In this document: piece by piece, positions 45,175 through 56,440 of the stretch
How positions within the stretch are numbered: the stretch's first letter is position 1
How the letters are laid out: every line of letters starts with the position of its first letter
Assembly (NCBI GenBank): GCA_013397845.1
Contig: VZTG01005247.1
Span: forward strand, 1 to 64,000
Length of the DNA stretch: 64,000 nt
Source: Melanocharis versteri
Lineage: Eukaryota; Chordata; Aves; Passeriformes; Melanocharitidae
Direction: 5' to 3'
Translations under genes and position numbers: made by a program
Notes under the pieces: model-generated
Databases searched by the model: none
What the model was told of the DNA's origin: nothing
The model's input: only the letters and a program-made list of their open reading frames with translations

Positions 45175-47385
45175 TGCACCTTGGTCGTATGGTCAGCCCC
45201 AAAAGGCAACTCTCTGCCAGCAGACTGGCACAGCCAATTAGTTAATTGGCTTTCCATGTTGTAAAGTGGCCCCTTGAAGTTAAAATCCCCATCCAGGGAG
45301 GGTTTCCCCCCTGTTCCCCTCCCTCTTGATGGGATCCAGGGAATTAAGCTCAGGGTTTGGGTGTGATCAGCCCTTCCCTCTGCTTTGCAGAACAGTACAG
45401 TCGTGTGAGAGGGCTGTTACTCTTGGTTCAGCAGAAAAGTGGCATTGAAAATAAAGCAATTAAAATGAAGCCTTTGAATGGCAATTTTTTATTTTTCTGA
45501 TGTCTCTCTATCCGGGGCTGATAAATATTCACATTTCCCTTGGTAAAAGGGAAAGAACGGTAACGGGAAGTGGATCTGCTTTGAGATGGAGCACAGATCT
45601 CAATAAATTCTAATCAGCTGCTCAGGAATGGACACAGGGGAGTGGGGAATTGGTAGATAAAGCCTCAGCTGTTAAAAGAAACACCAAGCAGCTCCTCCTG
45701 GCTGGAAAAATCAGGGAGCCCTCTATATTCACGTGTAACCAAGGAAGGTGAATTCATGAGGACTGGAGTTGTACTCTCACGTCGGATTAAATTTGGATTT
45801 ATGGCCTAGAAGATTACATTGATATGTACCTGTGGTGGAAAAGTCTTGGTTTCATTTTGAGCCCTGCTTCTTCCCTGCCAGCTAGGCACTTAGTCAAGAA
45901 AATAAAAAAGAAAAGAGGCTGCTGGGACAGAAATTCTCATTTTCCTTCAGGCCAGCCCAAATAATAAATCCGCAACCAATTAAACCTCCCACTCATCCCT
46001 GCTCCACAAACCACAGCTCCTGGAAAGCTGATGGCCCCAGCTGAGATGAAGCTCTTCCATTCCTCTCACTGCACAGGTGAAGCTGTTGCTCGTAAGGGAG
46101 ACATTTTTCTGGGTTTTGCTGATTTTATTCGGGGCATTTACCTGTTCCAATTGTACCATCTCTTGTTTCTAGCCCGTGTCTGCTCTGGTTTGCCTTTACA
46201 AGGCTGCCAGCAAGCACTCGAGATTATTCACACGTATTTGCTTGCAAGCATCGATTAGTTTGATCACCCTTGCAATCATTATTCTTGCAAAGACCAGAAG
46301 CTTTTAGCCTGGTTTGTTTAGTTTTTAAATGTCAGAAGCAGTGGAGTTTGCAAACAGAGAGGGAAAGGGTGATAGAAATGACCCGTTCTGATGTTAAAGC
46401 AAGAATTAGAAGTAAATTTAGAGACTTGCAGGTTCAGAGAAAGGGTTGTGGGTGAGAAAAGGACAAGAAAGAGGAGAAATGGGGGTAATATCTCATAGAG
46501 ATATGGAGAAACTTTCCTGCAATACAGAGCTGTGTCTGCCAGTAAATCCTCTGGCACTTCAAGAAGGATCTTTATGTTCCTTGCACTTAATGAGAGATTT
46601 TCCTGTTAACAAGTCCTCAACAAGTTTACACCCAAGGGACAGCAGTGCTCTGCCCCTGGGTGATGGCAAGGTGCCAAAAAGTGCCAGAAAGGCTCCAAAA
46701 GCATCGAGGGACTGAGCTGGAACCTCCGTGCCACATGGGACTGTGGCTCCAAGGTCAGGGGTGAGGAATTCATTGCACCCCAAAAAATCACCAGTCCCAG
46801 GCTTCTTTCCACCTGCAGGACCCAAAGGAATGGATCTGGCCCTCAGAAAATTGAAATTAAGCTTGTAGACTGTTCCTTTCTCATTTTCTGGAAAGCTTTT
46901 CTCTCCCAATCTTTAATCAAATGTTTCTTCAGCTTTTTATATAGTTCCTATCAAAAAGCCCATCTGTGAACAAAATTTCCCTCATTTCCAGCTTAATATT
47001 TTTTTCTGTGAGTGGCAAAATGTTCTTGTCTGAAAAATGTTTAATAAATTTCCCTCTGTCTCTTGCTTTTATTAGCTGTGCTTTCCTATTCCTGACGATG
47101 CTCTCTGCCATTCCCATGTTCCAGAGCCCACTGAATTATTCAACCCATTTATTTCTGACTTTGGGTATTGTTCTGATCTGCCAGCATGTGCCAGTCAGAA
47201 GGGAATGGGGGAGTTTTCTTCCTCCAGGGGGGAATCGAAACCCTACAGTCAGAGAAATCTTATCCTGCACTTGGGGACTTGCCTGGTATGGGATACTTGT
47301 GGGAACAGGCGGCTTTTAATGGTCTTCTGTATGGGAAAAAGTTCCTCCAGGACATCTTTTCCAGCCCTGGGGCCAACAGCAGAAG
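45175..47385. other. Intergenic AT-rich stretch
   Basis: No gene or transposon recognised. Notably AT-rich compared with the preceding 20 kb, with possible regulatory islands at 45430-45560 and 45950-46000, judged by composition only. Confidence 0.45.
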
Positions 47386-47388
47386 GAG

Positions 47389-47503
47389 GTGGAGCTGCTG
47401 GAGCAACCTGGGATAGTGGAAGGTGTGCCTGCCCATGGCAGGGGGTGGGAGTGAAATGAGCTTTAAGGTCTTTTCCAACCAAAACCCTTCTGTGATTCCA
47501 TGA
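47389..47503 (+). mobile_element. CR1 LINE 3' terminus
   Basis: 'ggagcaacctgggatagtgg', 'aaggtgtgcctgcccatggc', 'aaggtcttttccaaccaaaa' and 'cccttctgtgattccatga'. Plus orientation, intact octamer end. Confidence 0.9.
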
Positions 47504-49290
47504 ATTCTGCCTTGAGCTATGGAGAAATCCATCCTGGTGCAGTACTGCATAAATACGACGTTGTACCTGCTCCAAAAGTGCACCAGACTGTCATCCAAGG
47601 ACTGGGCTGGGAAGTGTGGGGGTGTTGCCTGGGAAGGGAGAGCTGCCCACATGCAGGAAAATGGTATTTTCACACACTGCCTTTCCGACATTCGTTTGCC
47701 AGAAAAGAAATATTCCTCCAGGCATGAAACAAATTGGTCCTATTTCTGTCCCCATCACCCTTAAAGCTGCCTAAAGGCTATTCTTTATTGGAGAAAAGGA
47801 CTTTATTATTTTGGAAAGAGGGCTTTGGGGAGCAGATCATTATCAGAATTTAAGGGCTGGATAGAGACTTAGCCATTGCTAAAAGTCTGGTGTTAAATGG
47901 GCTCCTGTTTACTGATATTTGTACTTTCCACTTGCTGAAAAAAAACAAAAAAAAGAAGAAAAGACCTTGATTTCAAAAACGATATCAGGACAAAATAGGA
48001 AGTCATCAGCAGGATTTTTAGATGTGTGTTCCTTTTGATTACCCAGCCTTTCCCCAAACACACATTACTGCCAAAGCACCATGAGCTGCTCCTCCTTGGT
48101 TTAAGCCCCTTTATTGTCTATCCCTGCTCTCCATTCCATTGCTTCTCCAGCATGGAAAGCCGGGCTCAGCTTGGCCTGGAAGGTGGTGAGAATGGATGAA
48201 TTTCTGGGGAACATCCTGGGAGTTTTCTCCCAGTTGTTTCCTCGCTTTTCTGCATGAACTTCAGTGCAGGCACATCCTTGCTCTCTCCTCACTCCTTTCT
48301 TGGGTGAGTCTGGAGCTGTGACGCATCCTGAAGTCCTAGGAGCAGCTGGATTCCCAGGGATCTGTGACCAAGCACCAATGACCAAAACTTCCTCCTTGTA
48401 GCTCCACCTGCCTGAAAATGCTTCTCCATCCACCTGGGCCCTCCCTGTCCATTGAAACAGCCCTGATTGTCCATCCAGCACTTGCACGGGATGGGATTGG
48501 GTCCCCTGGGCTGCTCCTCAGCCCTGCACCACCAGAAATGACCAGAAACCACGTGGAGACCTGTGCACCAGCCCCTGCCAGGGCTACAAAACTCAGTGCA
48601 CTCATTAGGGATTCAGGTAGGTTATTTCTGAACCTGAATGAGCAGCTTCTTGTGTTTGTGTGATGCAGCATTTGAGATAATAAATCCTCTGGGAACAGGA
48701 TTGTGCTGCAGAATGCACCAGTGAGTGCCCAGGCTGGGGCTGGAACAGCAGAGCTGGAATTATCTGGGTTTTTCCTGTTATTTGCAGAATTCAGCCTCAT
48801 GTTACCCTGGATGAGAGAGAAGCTCTTGCAGTCATAATTAAATGTCACATACATTTAACAGAGTGTAAGTCTCTATTCCAAACTCCCTCTTCCATCTGGC
48901 TCCAGCACAGTTGAGATCAGGCTCTTCACAGCCTGGGAAATGATATTAGGGCAGTTTGTGTTTATCACAGCCATGACTGATGCCTGCAGTCAGCTCGTGA
49001 TATAATGAAGGGAGTTCAGGCAGCACAATGGGGATGTATATTTAGAAGATGAAATGGGGCCTTGGGAGCCATTAAGTACTGTAACATTATCAGTGAGGAG
49101 TGCAAATAAGAAGTGGAACATAAGGGTGGCTGAGTCACTGTGGTGGGGAGTTGTTCTCCACCCAAAAAAGCACCTGTCCCCTCCTAAGAGAGGAGAGCTG
49201 GGGTGGGTGACACTGAACTGTGACCCCTTTCAGACCAGCGCCTCCCATCCTGCAAGCTCCCAGACAGCTGGAGTGAGGGGCTCTTTTATT
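47504..49290. other. Intergenic stretch without recognised genes
   Basis: Contains an A-rich tract at 47938-47965. No gene or transposon identified. Confidence 0.5.
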
Positions 49291-49292
49291 TC

Positions 49293-49910
49293 ACAGAATC
49301 ACAGAATCACAGAACTCCAGGGTGGGTCAGGCTGGAAGGGACTGCTGTGGGTCACCTGGTGCCACCTCCCTGCTCCAGCAGGGCCATCCCAGAGCACAGG
49401 GCACAGGATGGTGTCCAGAGGGTTCTGGAATATCTCCAGTGAGGGAGACTCCACAGCCTCTCTGGTCTCTGCTCAGTGCTTGGTCACTGCCCAGGAAAGA
49501 AGTTCTTCCTCATGTTCAGCTGGAACTCCCTGGGCTCAGTCCCTGCCCGTGGCTCTGGTGCCATTGCTGGGCCCCGGAGCAGAGCCTGGGCCCTGCTCGG
49601 AGCCCTCCCTGCACCAGGGACACCCAGGGACAGAAGGGACACCCAGGGACACCCAGGGACAGACAGGGACAGACAGGGACACCCAGGGACACCCAGGGAC
49701 AGAAGGGACACCCAGGGCTCAGGGCCCCTCTCAGCTGGGGCTCCTCTCCAGGCTGAGCAGCCCCAGCTCCCTCAGCCTTTCCTGGGCAGGGAAATGCTCC
49801 AGGCCCTTCCTCATCTCCATAGCCTCCGCTGGCCCTGCTCCAGCAGCTCCCTGTCCCTGCTGTGCTCAGAGCCCAGGACTGAACACAACATCCGTGTTCA
49901 AAACGTGTGA
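49293..49910 (-). mobile_element. Long CR1 fragment of a second subfamily
   Basis: Starts with duplicated 3' octamers ('cacagaatcacagaatcaca'), then 'gggtcaggctggaagggact', 'gggccatcccagagcacagg', 'gttcttcctcatgttcagct' and 'cagcctccgctggccctgct'. Minus orientation, about 615 bp, a different subfamily from the other copies. An internal 10-12 bp tandem repeat has expanded at 49610-49715. A 310-codon frame across it is spurious. Confidence 0.88.
49610..49715. repeat. Short tandem repeat inside CR1
   Basis: Alternating 'cacccaggga', 'cagaaggga' and 'cagacaggga' units, about ten in all, inserted in the CR1 copy. Confidence 0.88.
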
Positions 49911-50254
49911 GATCAGGTTTGCAATTAAGTTCAGCAGGGGCTGGTTCCTGACAGGAAATCACTGGGCTGTTGCTCACAGGGAGTGACAGAGCTCAGCCAT
50001 CGCAAAGATTTCCGCTGTCTACCTTCCCACATGCCAGCTTGTGTCTTCATTTCAGCTGTGATTCCCCTCTTTGAGCTGACAGCAGCTCTCACCATCTGGA
50101 GAGAGGTGTGCTTCTCCTCGGCTGAGCCTTCCAGCGTGGAGCTGCCGGAAGAGCACCAGGAAACATCGCAAACCGGGAAGCGTCAGGTGTTTATTTCTCC
50201 ATAGGCTGTTCTGGGATGCCTATAAATAAAGAGTGAGCTCCAAAGTGACCTGAG

Positions 50255-50692
50255 AGCACGGGGATGCTAAATACTGGGATCAATGCAGCCTGGGGGATGA
50301 GCAGATTGAGAGCAGCCCTGCCAAGAAGGATTTGGGGGTGCTGGTGGGTGAGAGGCTGGACATGCCCCCAGCGCCTGGGCAGCAGGAAAGGGGGGGGCTC
50401 TGCCCCTCTGCCCTGCTCAGGTGAGACCCCACCTGCAGAGCTGCCCCAGCCCTGGGGACACAGCAGCAGGACGTGGAGCTGCTGGAGAGAGTCCAGAGGA
50501 GGCCCCGGAGCTGCTCCAGGGCTGGAGCCCCTCTGCTCTGGAGCCAGGCTGGGAGAGCTGGGGGTGCTCACCTGGAGAGGAGAAGGCTCCAGGGAGAGCT
50601 CAGAGCCCCTGCCAGGGCCTAAAGGGGCTCCAGGAGAGCTGGAGAGGGACTGGGGACAGGGGATGGAGGGACAGGACACAGGGAATGGCTTG
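50255..50692 (+). mobile_element. CR1 LINE fragment truncated at the 3' side
   Basis: 'actgggatcaatgcagcctg', 'gagcagattgagagcagccc', 'gagagtccagaggaggcccc', 'aaaggggctccaggagagct' and 'acacagggaatggcttgg', then unrelated sequence. Plus orientation. The usual CR1 3' third is absent. Confidence 0.9.
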
Positions 50693-52461
50693 GACATCAG
50701 AGCTCATTCAACGTGTGATGCTGACGTGGAACGGGACATTTCAGAGATATGTTTAATTTTGAAAACGCATTGAAAAATCCCCAGAGCAAAGTGTTCTTGT
50801 GAAGTTGAAATGGAGCAGGCTCATTTTTCCTTTTGGGACTTCCTCTGGGAGTTTTAATTTACTCATGTAATAATAGTTTAAAAAGTCCCAAACCAAACTG
50901 GTCCTCTTTAAATCACAACCAGAACAAAATCACTTGGCTTCCAGACAGATTTTTGGAGATTATTTTGAACAGGAAAACCCACAGATAAATAGGAATTCAG
51001 AGAAGTTTTTTACCTCATCTGGGGTTGGGTATGGCCCATGGGCTGGAGAGAAAGGATTGATTTTCCAGCATCAGCCATGATTTCCATGCTGTGGATTGCT
51101 GCTTGATTCTCTGCAGATGAGTGAATTATCAGCAAAATATCTGTGTCCTTCTGCCTTTATTAAAGGCATCAAACAAACAGCCAGCATTGCTGAACTACTT
51201 TGTCAGGGAGAAGAAAACCTCCTAGGGCAGGAATATCGACAGAGTTTGTAAACTCTGTCCTGACCTTTCTCCTTCACATAAACTTGGGGGCTGAGTCAGG
51301 ACAATAAATCTGCTGCATCTGATTCAGGAAGAGAAATGATTACTCATCTCTCCATGATGAAAGGGAATCCTTTATCCTGAAGCCCGGCTTGTTGGTGATT
51401 TGCAGACCTTCCATGGAATGGGATTTATGCAGCAATAACGTGGCTGTGTGTGGGGATGCTGCTGTGGGGCACTTCTGTGTCTTCAGAAAGGCATCCATAT
51501 GTTTCTGCATTACTGCTGGCCATGGAGGGGAGAAAAAGAAGCAAGAAAAAAGATCTGGCTAAGATGTAGAAATCATAGATGGGCTGTGGGTGAGGCATGG
51601 AAAGTGGAGAGCAAGGAAAAGGGGGATTTTGCATCAATCCAGAATAAGCAAACACAAGAGCAGACAAAGGGAAGAGAAGCAGGATCTCCATGGAGATTAC
51701 CAATGCAAGTTAATTGAATAAAATATCTTTGCACAGTTTGCAAAGGTTCCTTCCAGGACCTTTGGAAGCGGCAGAAAATGGAAGATGTGCTCCCTCAGCC
51801 TGGCAGAGCTGGGGTTGGACATGAGGGCTCTTCCCAAGGAGCTCTTCCCACATCTTCCTGGAGTAGAGGGGCAGAAGTGGGGTTAATTTTCTCCTTGACA
51901 GCAAGAACCAAGAGCTTATTTATGATGGACAGCAGCTTAGTGGAGCCATGTTTGAACAGCCCTATAAAGAGCAGAAGTGGTTTGAAAGCCCTGAATGAAA
52001 GCCAGTCAGGTTTTTATATATTTTTTAAAGCCTCATCAGGCTCTAAGCGGAGTTTGGCTTTGGTGCATGGCAGATGGTTCAGGAGATGTTTCTCTGCTCT
52101 ATACATAGTAATTTTTGACCTAAATCTACTTTTGCCTCTTCTACAGAAAGCACACGTATTTTTGCTGGTGTGGGAGATTTCCAGAGCAATTCCAGGATAG
52201 GTTTTCTGGGAAAGGAGTGGGGAAAGCCCACTGCCATCCCCTGGTAGGACAACGACCCATCCCAGAGACCACGCCAGGTTCTCTGCAGTCAGTAGAACCA
52301 ACAGCTCTCTCCTCTTGAGGACACGAGTGCAGCTGGGTCAAATCCATTGCACCACTGGAACCTCTTTCTGCACCACCCCAAAGTTTCGGGAGCCATTCCT
52401 AGGGTGCAGCACAAGGCTGTGGGAACAACGTGGGCTTGGAGTGTGGCTCACCAGAAACAGA
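50693..52461. other. Intergenic stretch without recognised genes
   Basis: Mixed AT-rich sequence, no gene or transposon identified. Confidence 0.5.
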
Positions 52462-52592
52462 GTCATGGAATGGTTTGGGGTAGAAGGGACCTTAAAGCCC
52501 ATCCAGTGCCACCCCTGCCATGGGCAGGGACACCTTCCACTACCCCAGGTTGCTCCAAGGCCCATCCAGCCTGGCCTGGAACAATTCCTGAA
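52462..52592 (-). mobile_element. CR1 LINE 3' fragment
   Basis: 'agtcatggaatggtttgggg', 'tagaagggaccttaaagccc', 'gcagggacaccttccactac' and 'ccagcctggcctggaacaat'. Minus orientation. Confidence 0.9.
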
Positions 52593-53499
52593 GCGAAGCT
52601 GCTTTGCCCCTGCGTACCATGAAGTTGGTGACAGGCATGTCACAATGTTGGTGACAGGTGTGTCATGATGGGAGAGTGCCTCTGCTCTGGCCACAGAGGA
52701 GCTGGGAACAGCGCCTGACAGAATGTCTACTGAAAACCAAGACGTGTAAGAAGAGGGTGAATCTTCAGTGCAGCTGTATCCGAGATGAGCCCATCCAGGA
52801 TCTCAGTAGGACCTCGAAGCCTATTAAAATACAATGCTGCTGGCCTGCCAGCACTGCCCTGGTACCTCCAGCGCTTTTTTCCAGAGCTGGTTGCTCATCC
52901 ACAGCGCCAGGAGGAGCCTTCGAGGTGGGACAGGATCAGAGGCAGCGGTGCTGTAGGGTTTATTTGAACCTCCAATCCCCAAGCCCCAGAGCAGGGGTGC
53001 TGCAGGGTCACCTGCAGTGCTCGTGGGGAGCTGAGGAGCACCGGCCCAGCCTCGCCCTGCTTTGCAGCCAGCAGCTCCTCGCTCTCCCTCTGCAGGCCTT
53101 CATCCCCCTGCTTTTGCCGGGGCTTAGAGAAGGAAGAGGAGCTGGAGCCATCAGGGATGCTGTAACACAGGAATCCTTTCAGTGTGCTAATGCGGCTGCA
53201 TTAGCGCTAATGGGCACGGCCACCAGCAGGCTCTCGGGAGGAGGGAGGATGCCGAGCGTTGAATTCCACTAATGCCTCCTTAATCCAGCCAGTCTTTAAA
53301 AGAGTAATGAAAAGAGCTCCTGTTTACAAATAACCAGGGCAGAGCAGGGGATCGCAGCCATCCCTGGGCTTTCTTGCTCTTTACCCAGAGAGAGAACAGC
53401 TCTGGGCTGCGGGCTCTGCCTTGCATCCTGTCACCAAATCCCACCCTCGGAACCAGGAATCACAAGTGTGTCCTGTTAAATAACCAGGTTGCCTAAGCT

Positions 53500-53800
53500 T
53501 GGTCTGATGTACTGAAACAACATTTGCAAAGTGCAAATCCCGCTGTCGGTTACGTAACTGAATTATCCTTCCATATGCCAGACAGCAATTCTACAGTTAA
53601 TTGATTTTAATCTAATCATTTGTAGCCAGTCACCAGTTTTAATCAACCCTGCCCACCCCCAGCCCATCGTTTTGCATGAGCCATCTTTCCAGCAATTACT
53701 GGTTTTAATTATATGAAAGTCTGGTTATGTTTCATTAATTCTTGTCACATTACTCCAGCCCTCCATTTCCACATCCAGCGTCCAGCCACCTCGGCATCAT
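53500..53800. promoter_or_regulatory. Candidate conserved noncoding element
   Basis: AT-rich island in GC-rich DNA, dense in homeodomain and POU-like cores: 'cagttaattgattttaatct', 'cgttttgcatgagcc', 'gcaattactggttttaatta' and 'tttcattaattcttgtcaca'. No repeat signature and no open frame. The label is inference from composition; conservation cannot be tested here. Confidence 0.3.
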
Positions 53801-55545
53801 GATCCATTACAGCGGACAAACAGGAGCATCCTCGCTCCAGCTTCATTAGATTTGGAATGCTAATCAGCAAGATTCAGAGGAGGCAAAACAAGGGTACTCG
53901 CCCTTTTCCTCTCCCTCCTCTGCTCTCCACAGCCGGAGCAAAGCCACAGCCTGGCTCCAGCACTGGGCACCTGCTTCTGCCCTGGGGGCGTCTGAACCAG
54001 GGCAGAGCCCCAAATATCTCAAAATGCTTCATTCTTCCTTGAGGAAAAGTACTCGGGACCTCCCAGGGGAGGAGGAATATCCCTCACGACTCCAGTTCCA
54101 AGACTTACCACCAACATGAAATGCATCATGAGGGTGGGCAAAGGGAAGGCACAAATCCTCGAGGTTACTGGGGTGCAAACACAGTGAGCATCCCTGTGCA
54201 ACGGGGTGGGTGCTCTCCCCAGATGGAGAGTGATGGAGAGCAGGGCCAGGGCAAGGAGGAGGAGGAGGAGGTGGAGGAAGGGTGGGAACTGACCTCCAGC
54301 AGCATTTGGGAGGGCAAATTGCGTGTCATGCCACAGGCAGCACCGGCAAGATCCTGGATTTGGTGTGAGGCTGGAGAAGTGACTGTACCTGGGATCAGCG
54401 GGATGTACCTGGCTAACACTCAGGATGTGATCTGTGCCAGGGCAAGACGCAGGAGGGACAAAATTCCCCTTATTCAGCCCAGCTTGCCTGGCTCTGGAGG
54501 CTCAGAAATGGTGGCCCAACACAGGGGCCTTCGTACCCAAATCATTCCGTGATTCTGTGGTGATTCCATGGCCCAAGCACGGTGTCCTCATCCTTAGGAA
54601 AAGACTGGTTTGGCAGGAAAACTGCAAGCAGAGCTGGATTTTTGAGCAAGTGCGAAGTTCAGAGGCTCATGGATATTGAGAGCTGTTGCTGGCGTGGAGA
54701 TGTCTGCTCCAGCCTGAGCCCACATCCAGGTCCCAGCTTTGAAAGACCTCAGTACCACTGGGTTACTGCCACGGGATTCCCCCAAAAGCAGGCACTGGAT
54801 CCCAGCTGCACGAGCAGCCAGGGCATGTGCAGGAAACCCCTGCCTGTCCTTCCCTCCGCACAGCTCCACATTCCCTCTGGGATTTCCAGCAGGGACACAG
54901 CCTCACTGGGTAATGGTGTGGGGCAGGTGGATCCCCAGGGGTCAGCGCTGCCCCTGCTCCCGTGGGGGATCCCTTCCTGCCCCCATCGCTGCCCCCAGGA
55001 GTCAGTGATGCTGACATGGAGAACAGGGATCTTCCCGACACCTGGGCTAGAGGGATGAGCCAGGCAGGATTTTGCCTCTGGAAACACTCTCCCTCCAGGC
55101 TGACCATTGGTCTGGGAGCATCACCCCAGCCATGGGGTCTGGCTTGTTCCCACTTAAACAAATACCTAATAAAAATGAAGGATTACTTCTTATCTAGTTG
55201 GAAAGAACAGGAAGCCCTGCCATTCACACCAGAAAGAGAATATTTCCTTTTCCTAGAGCATCTTTGTAGGAATCCACTTGCTGCAGCCTGCCTGGAGCTG
55301 GTGTGGGGGAAAGGAGATGCCAGGGAGTCTCACAGGGCTGTCCCTGCGTCCTTCCTGCCACTCTTCTGCTGGTGCTGGGGGCGTGTGGGTCTGGAAGAGC
55401 CCTGGCCCTGGGGCTGGGGGGTTCTGTCCTGTCCCGTGTCCCCCAGGACACACCCTCACCCCAAGGAGGGACAGAAACCCCCCACACCCAGAAGAGGCCA
55501 GGAAAGGGAGCCAATCGCTCCAAATGAGATGTCACACATAAATAA
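53801..55545. other. Intergenic stretch; CR1 tail remnant near 54520-54560
   Basis: No gene recognised. 'acccaaatcattccgtgatt' followed by 'ctgtggtgattccatg' looks like a decayed plus-orientation CR1 3' end. Confidence 0.4.
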
Positions 55546-56020
55546 TGGATGACCAGCGGAATGGGCTAACGAGGCTTTTATGGACAACTAATAAAGCAAA
55601 CAGGAAAAGTCTCCTTCTGTCTGAGGTAACGCCGCCAGCAGTGAGCGAGTAATCTTGGCTCTGGGGACCACTTTGTGCTTAATCTTCCCTTTCCCCATTC
55701 AGGCCAGTTTTATACAGATATGAATTATTGAATCCAGCCAAATTTTCCCTGCACTCCAGCTAGCCACGACCTCTGTTGCTGGGGGCTTGTGGTAACACTG
55801 GTAGGGCCCCAGCAGGAACGCTCTTGTGGGGGCTTGTGTGTGTGTGCGTGTCTGAGCTAAAATGATTTATATGATAACCGGAATGGTATTACCACCTTTG
55901 TGCTGGGAATTGTGTAGATGATCCAATTTAGCACCTCTACACGTAATAAGAGCATTTTTTACACATTTATTATGCTGTAGATAAACATTGCATTAATTAT
56001 TCATTTATAATTTCGAAGGC
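55546..56020. promoter_or_regulatory. Candidate conserved noncoding element
   Basis: AT-rich, non-repetitive segment with 'acgaggcttttatggacaac', 'gcgagtaatcttggctctgg', 'aaatgatttatatgataacc' and 'ttgcattaattattcattta'. It lies just before the CpG-rich patch. No coding frame. Inference from composition only. Confidence 0.3.
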
Positions 56021-56159
56021 TGTCTCTCACAGGGAAAAATGGAGAGTCCTGAGCCGAGTGTTGACATTGGAGGCAGAATCCGAGCAATGGAAGGTGGAGC
56101 TGGGGGATGGAGCAAGGTGAGGAGTACAGAAGCGTCCTTCCCTTCCAGAGGGAGCTGTC

Positions 56160-56440
56160 CCCACATCCAGAGGGGAATGTCCGCCAAGCCCGGGACGATT
56201 CTGCCGGCCCGGAGAGGCTCCTCAGCTCGGCTGCGGGTGACCCGGCCGGGGACAGACCGGAGAGCAGGGCAGAGCCCGGGCGGAGCAGCAGCTCCGGAGC
56301 CGCGCCCGGGGAGGGACGGGCGGACAGCAGAGGGCTCTCGAGCCCTGGGCAACAGCGGGGACCGCGGGGATGCTCCGAGCCCTGTCCGCCGCCCTCCGAA
56401 ACTGCCCGGGCAATTACACACCGTGCGGAGATAAAGGGGA
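56160..56440. promoter_or_regulatory. CpG-rich patch, possible promoter of an unannotated transcript
   Basis: About 280 bases with many CpG ('gctcggctgcgggtgacccg', 'ggagccgcgcccggggaggg', 'ccgcggggatgctccgagcc') in a CpG-poor neighbourhood. Ends at two tandem GAAAGTGAAA motifs and A/G-rich DNA. Open frames exist on both strands but none has a recognisable domain. Confidence 0.4.

Noticed and set aside
43851..45257. 468-codon minus-strand frame of a repetitive protein
   Set aside because: It is a translation of the 22-bp minisatellite; every minus frame stays open with the same periodic peptide, so it is not selected coding sequence.
49054..49986. 310-codon plus-strand frame
   Set aside because: Lies across a minus-orientation CR1 fragment and its internal tandem repeat.
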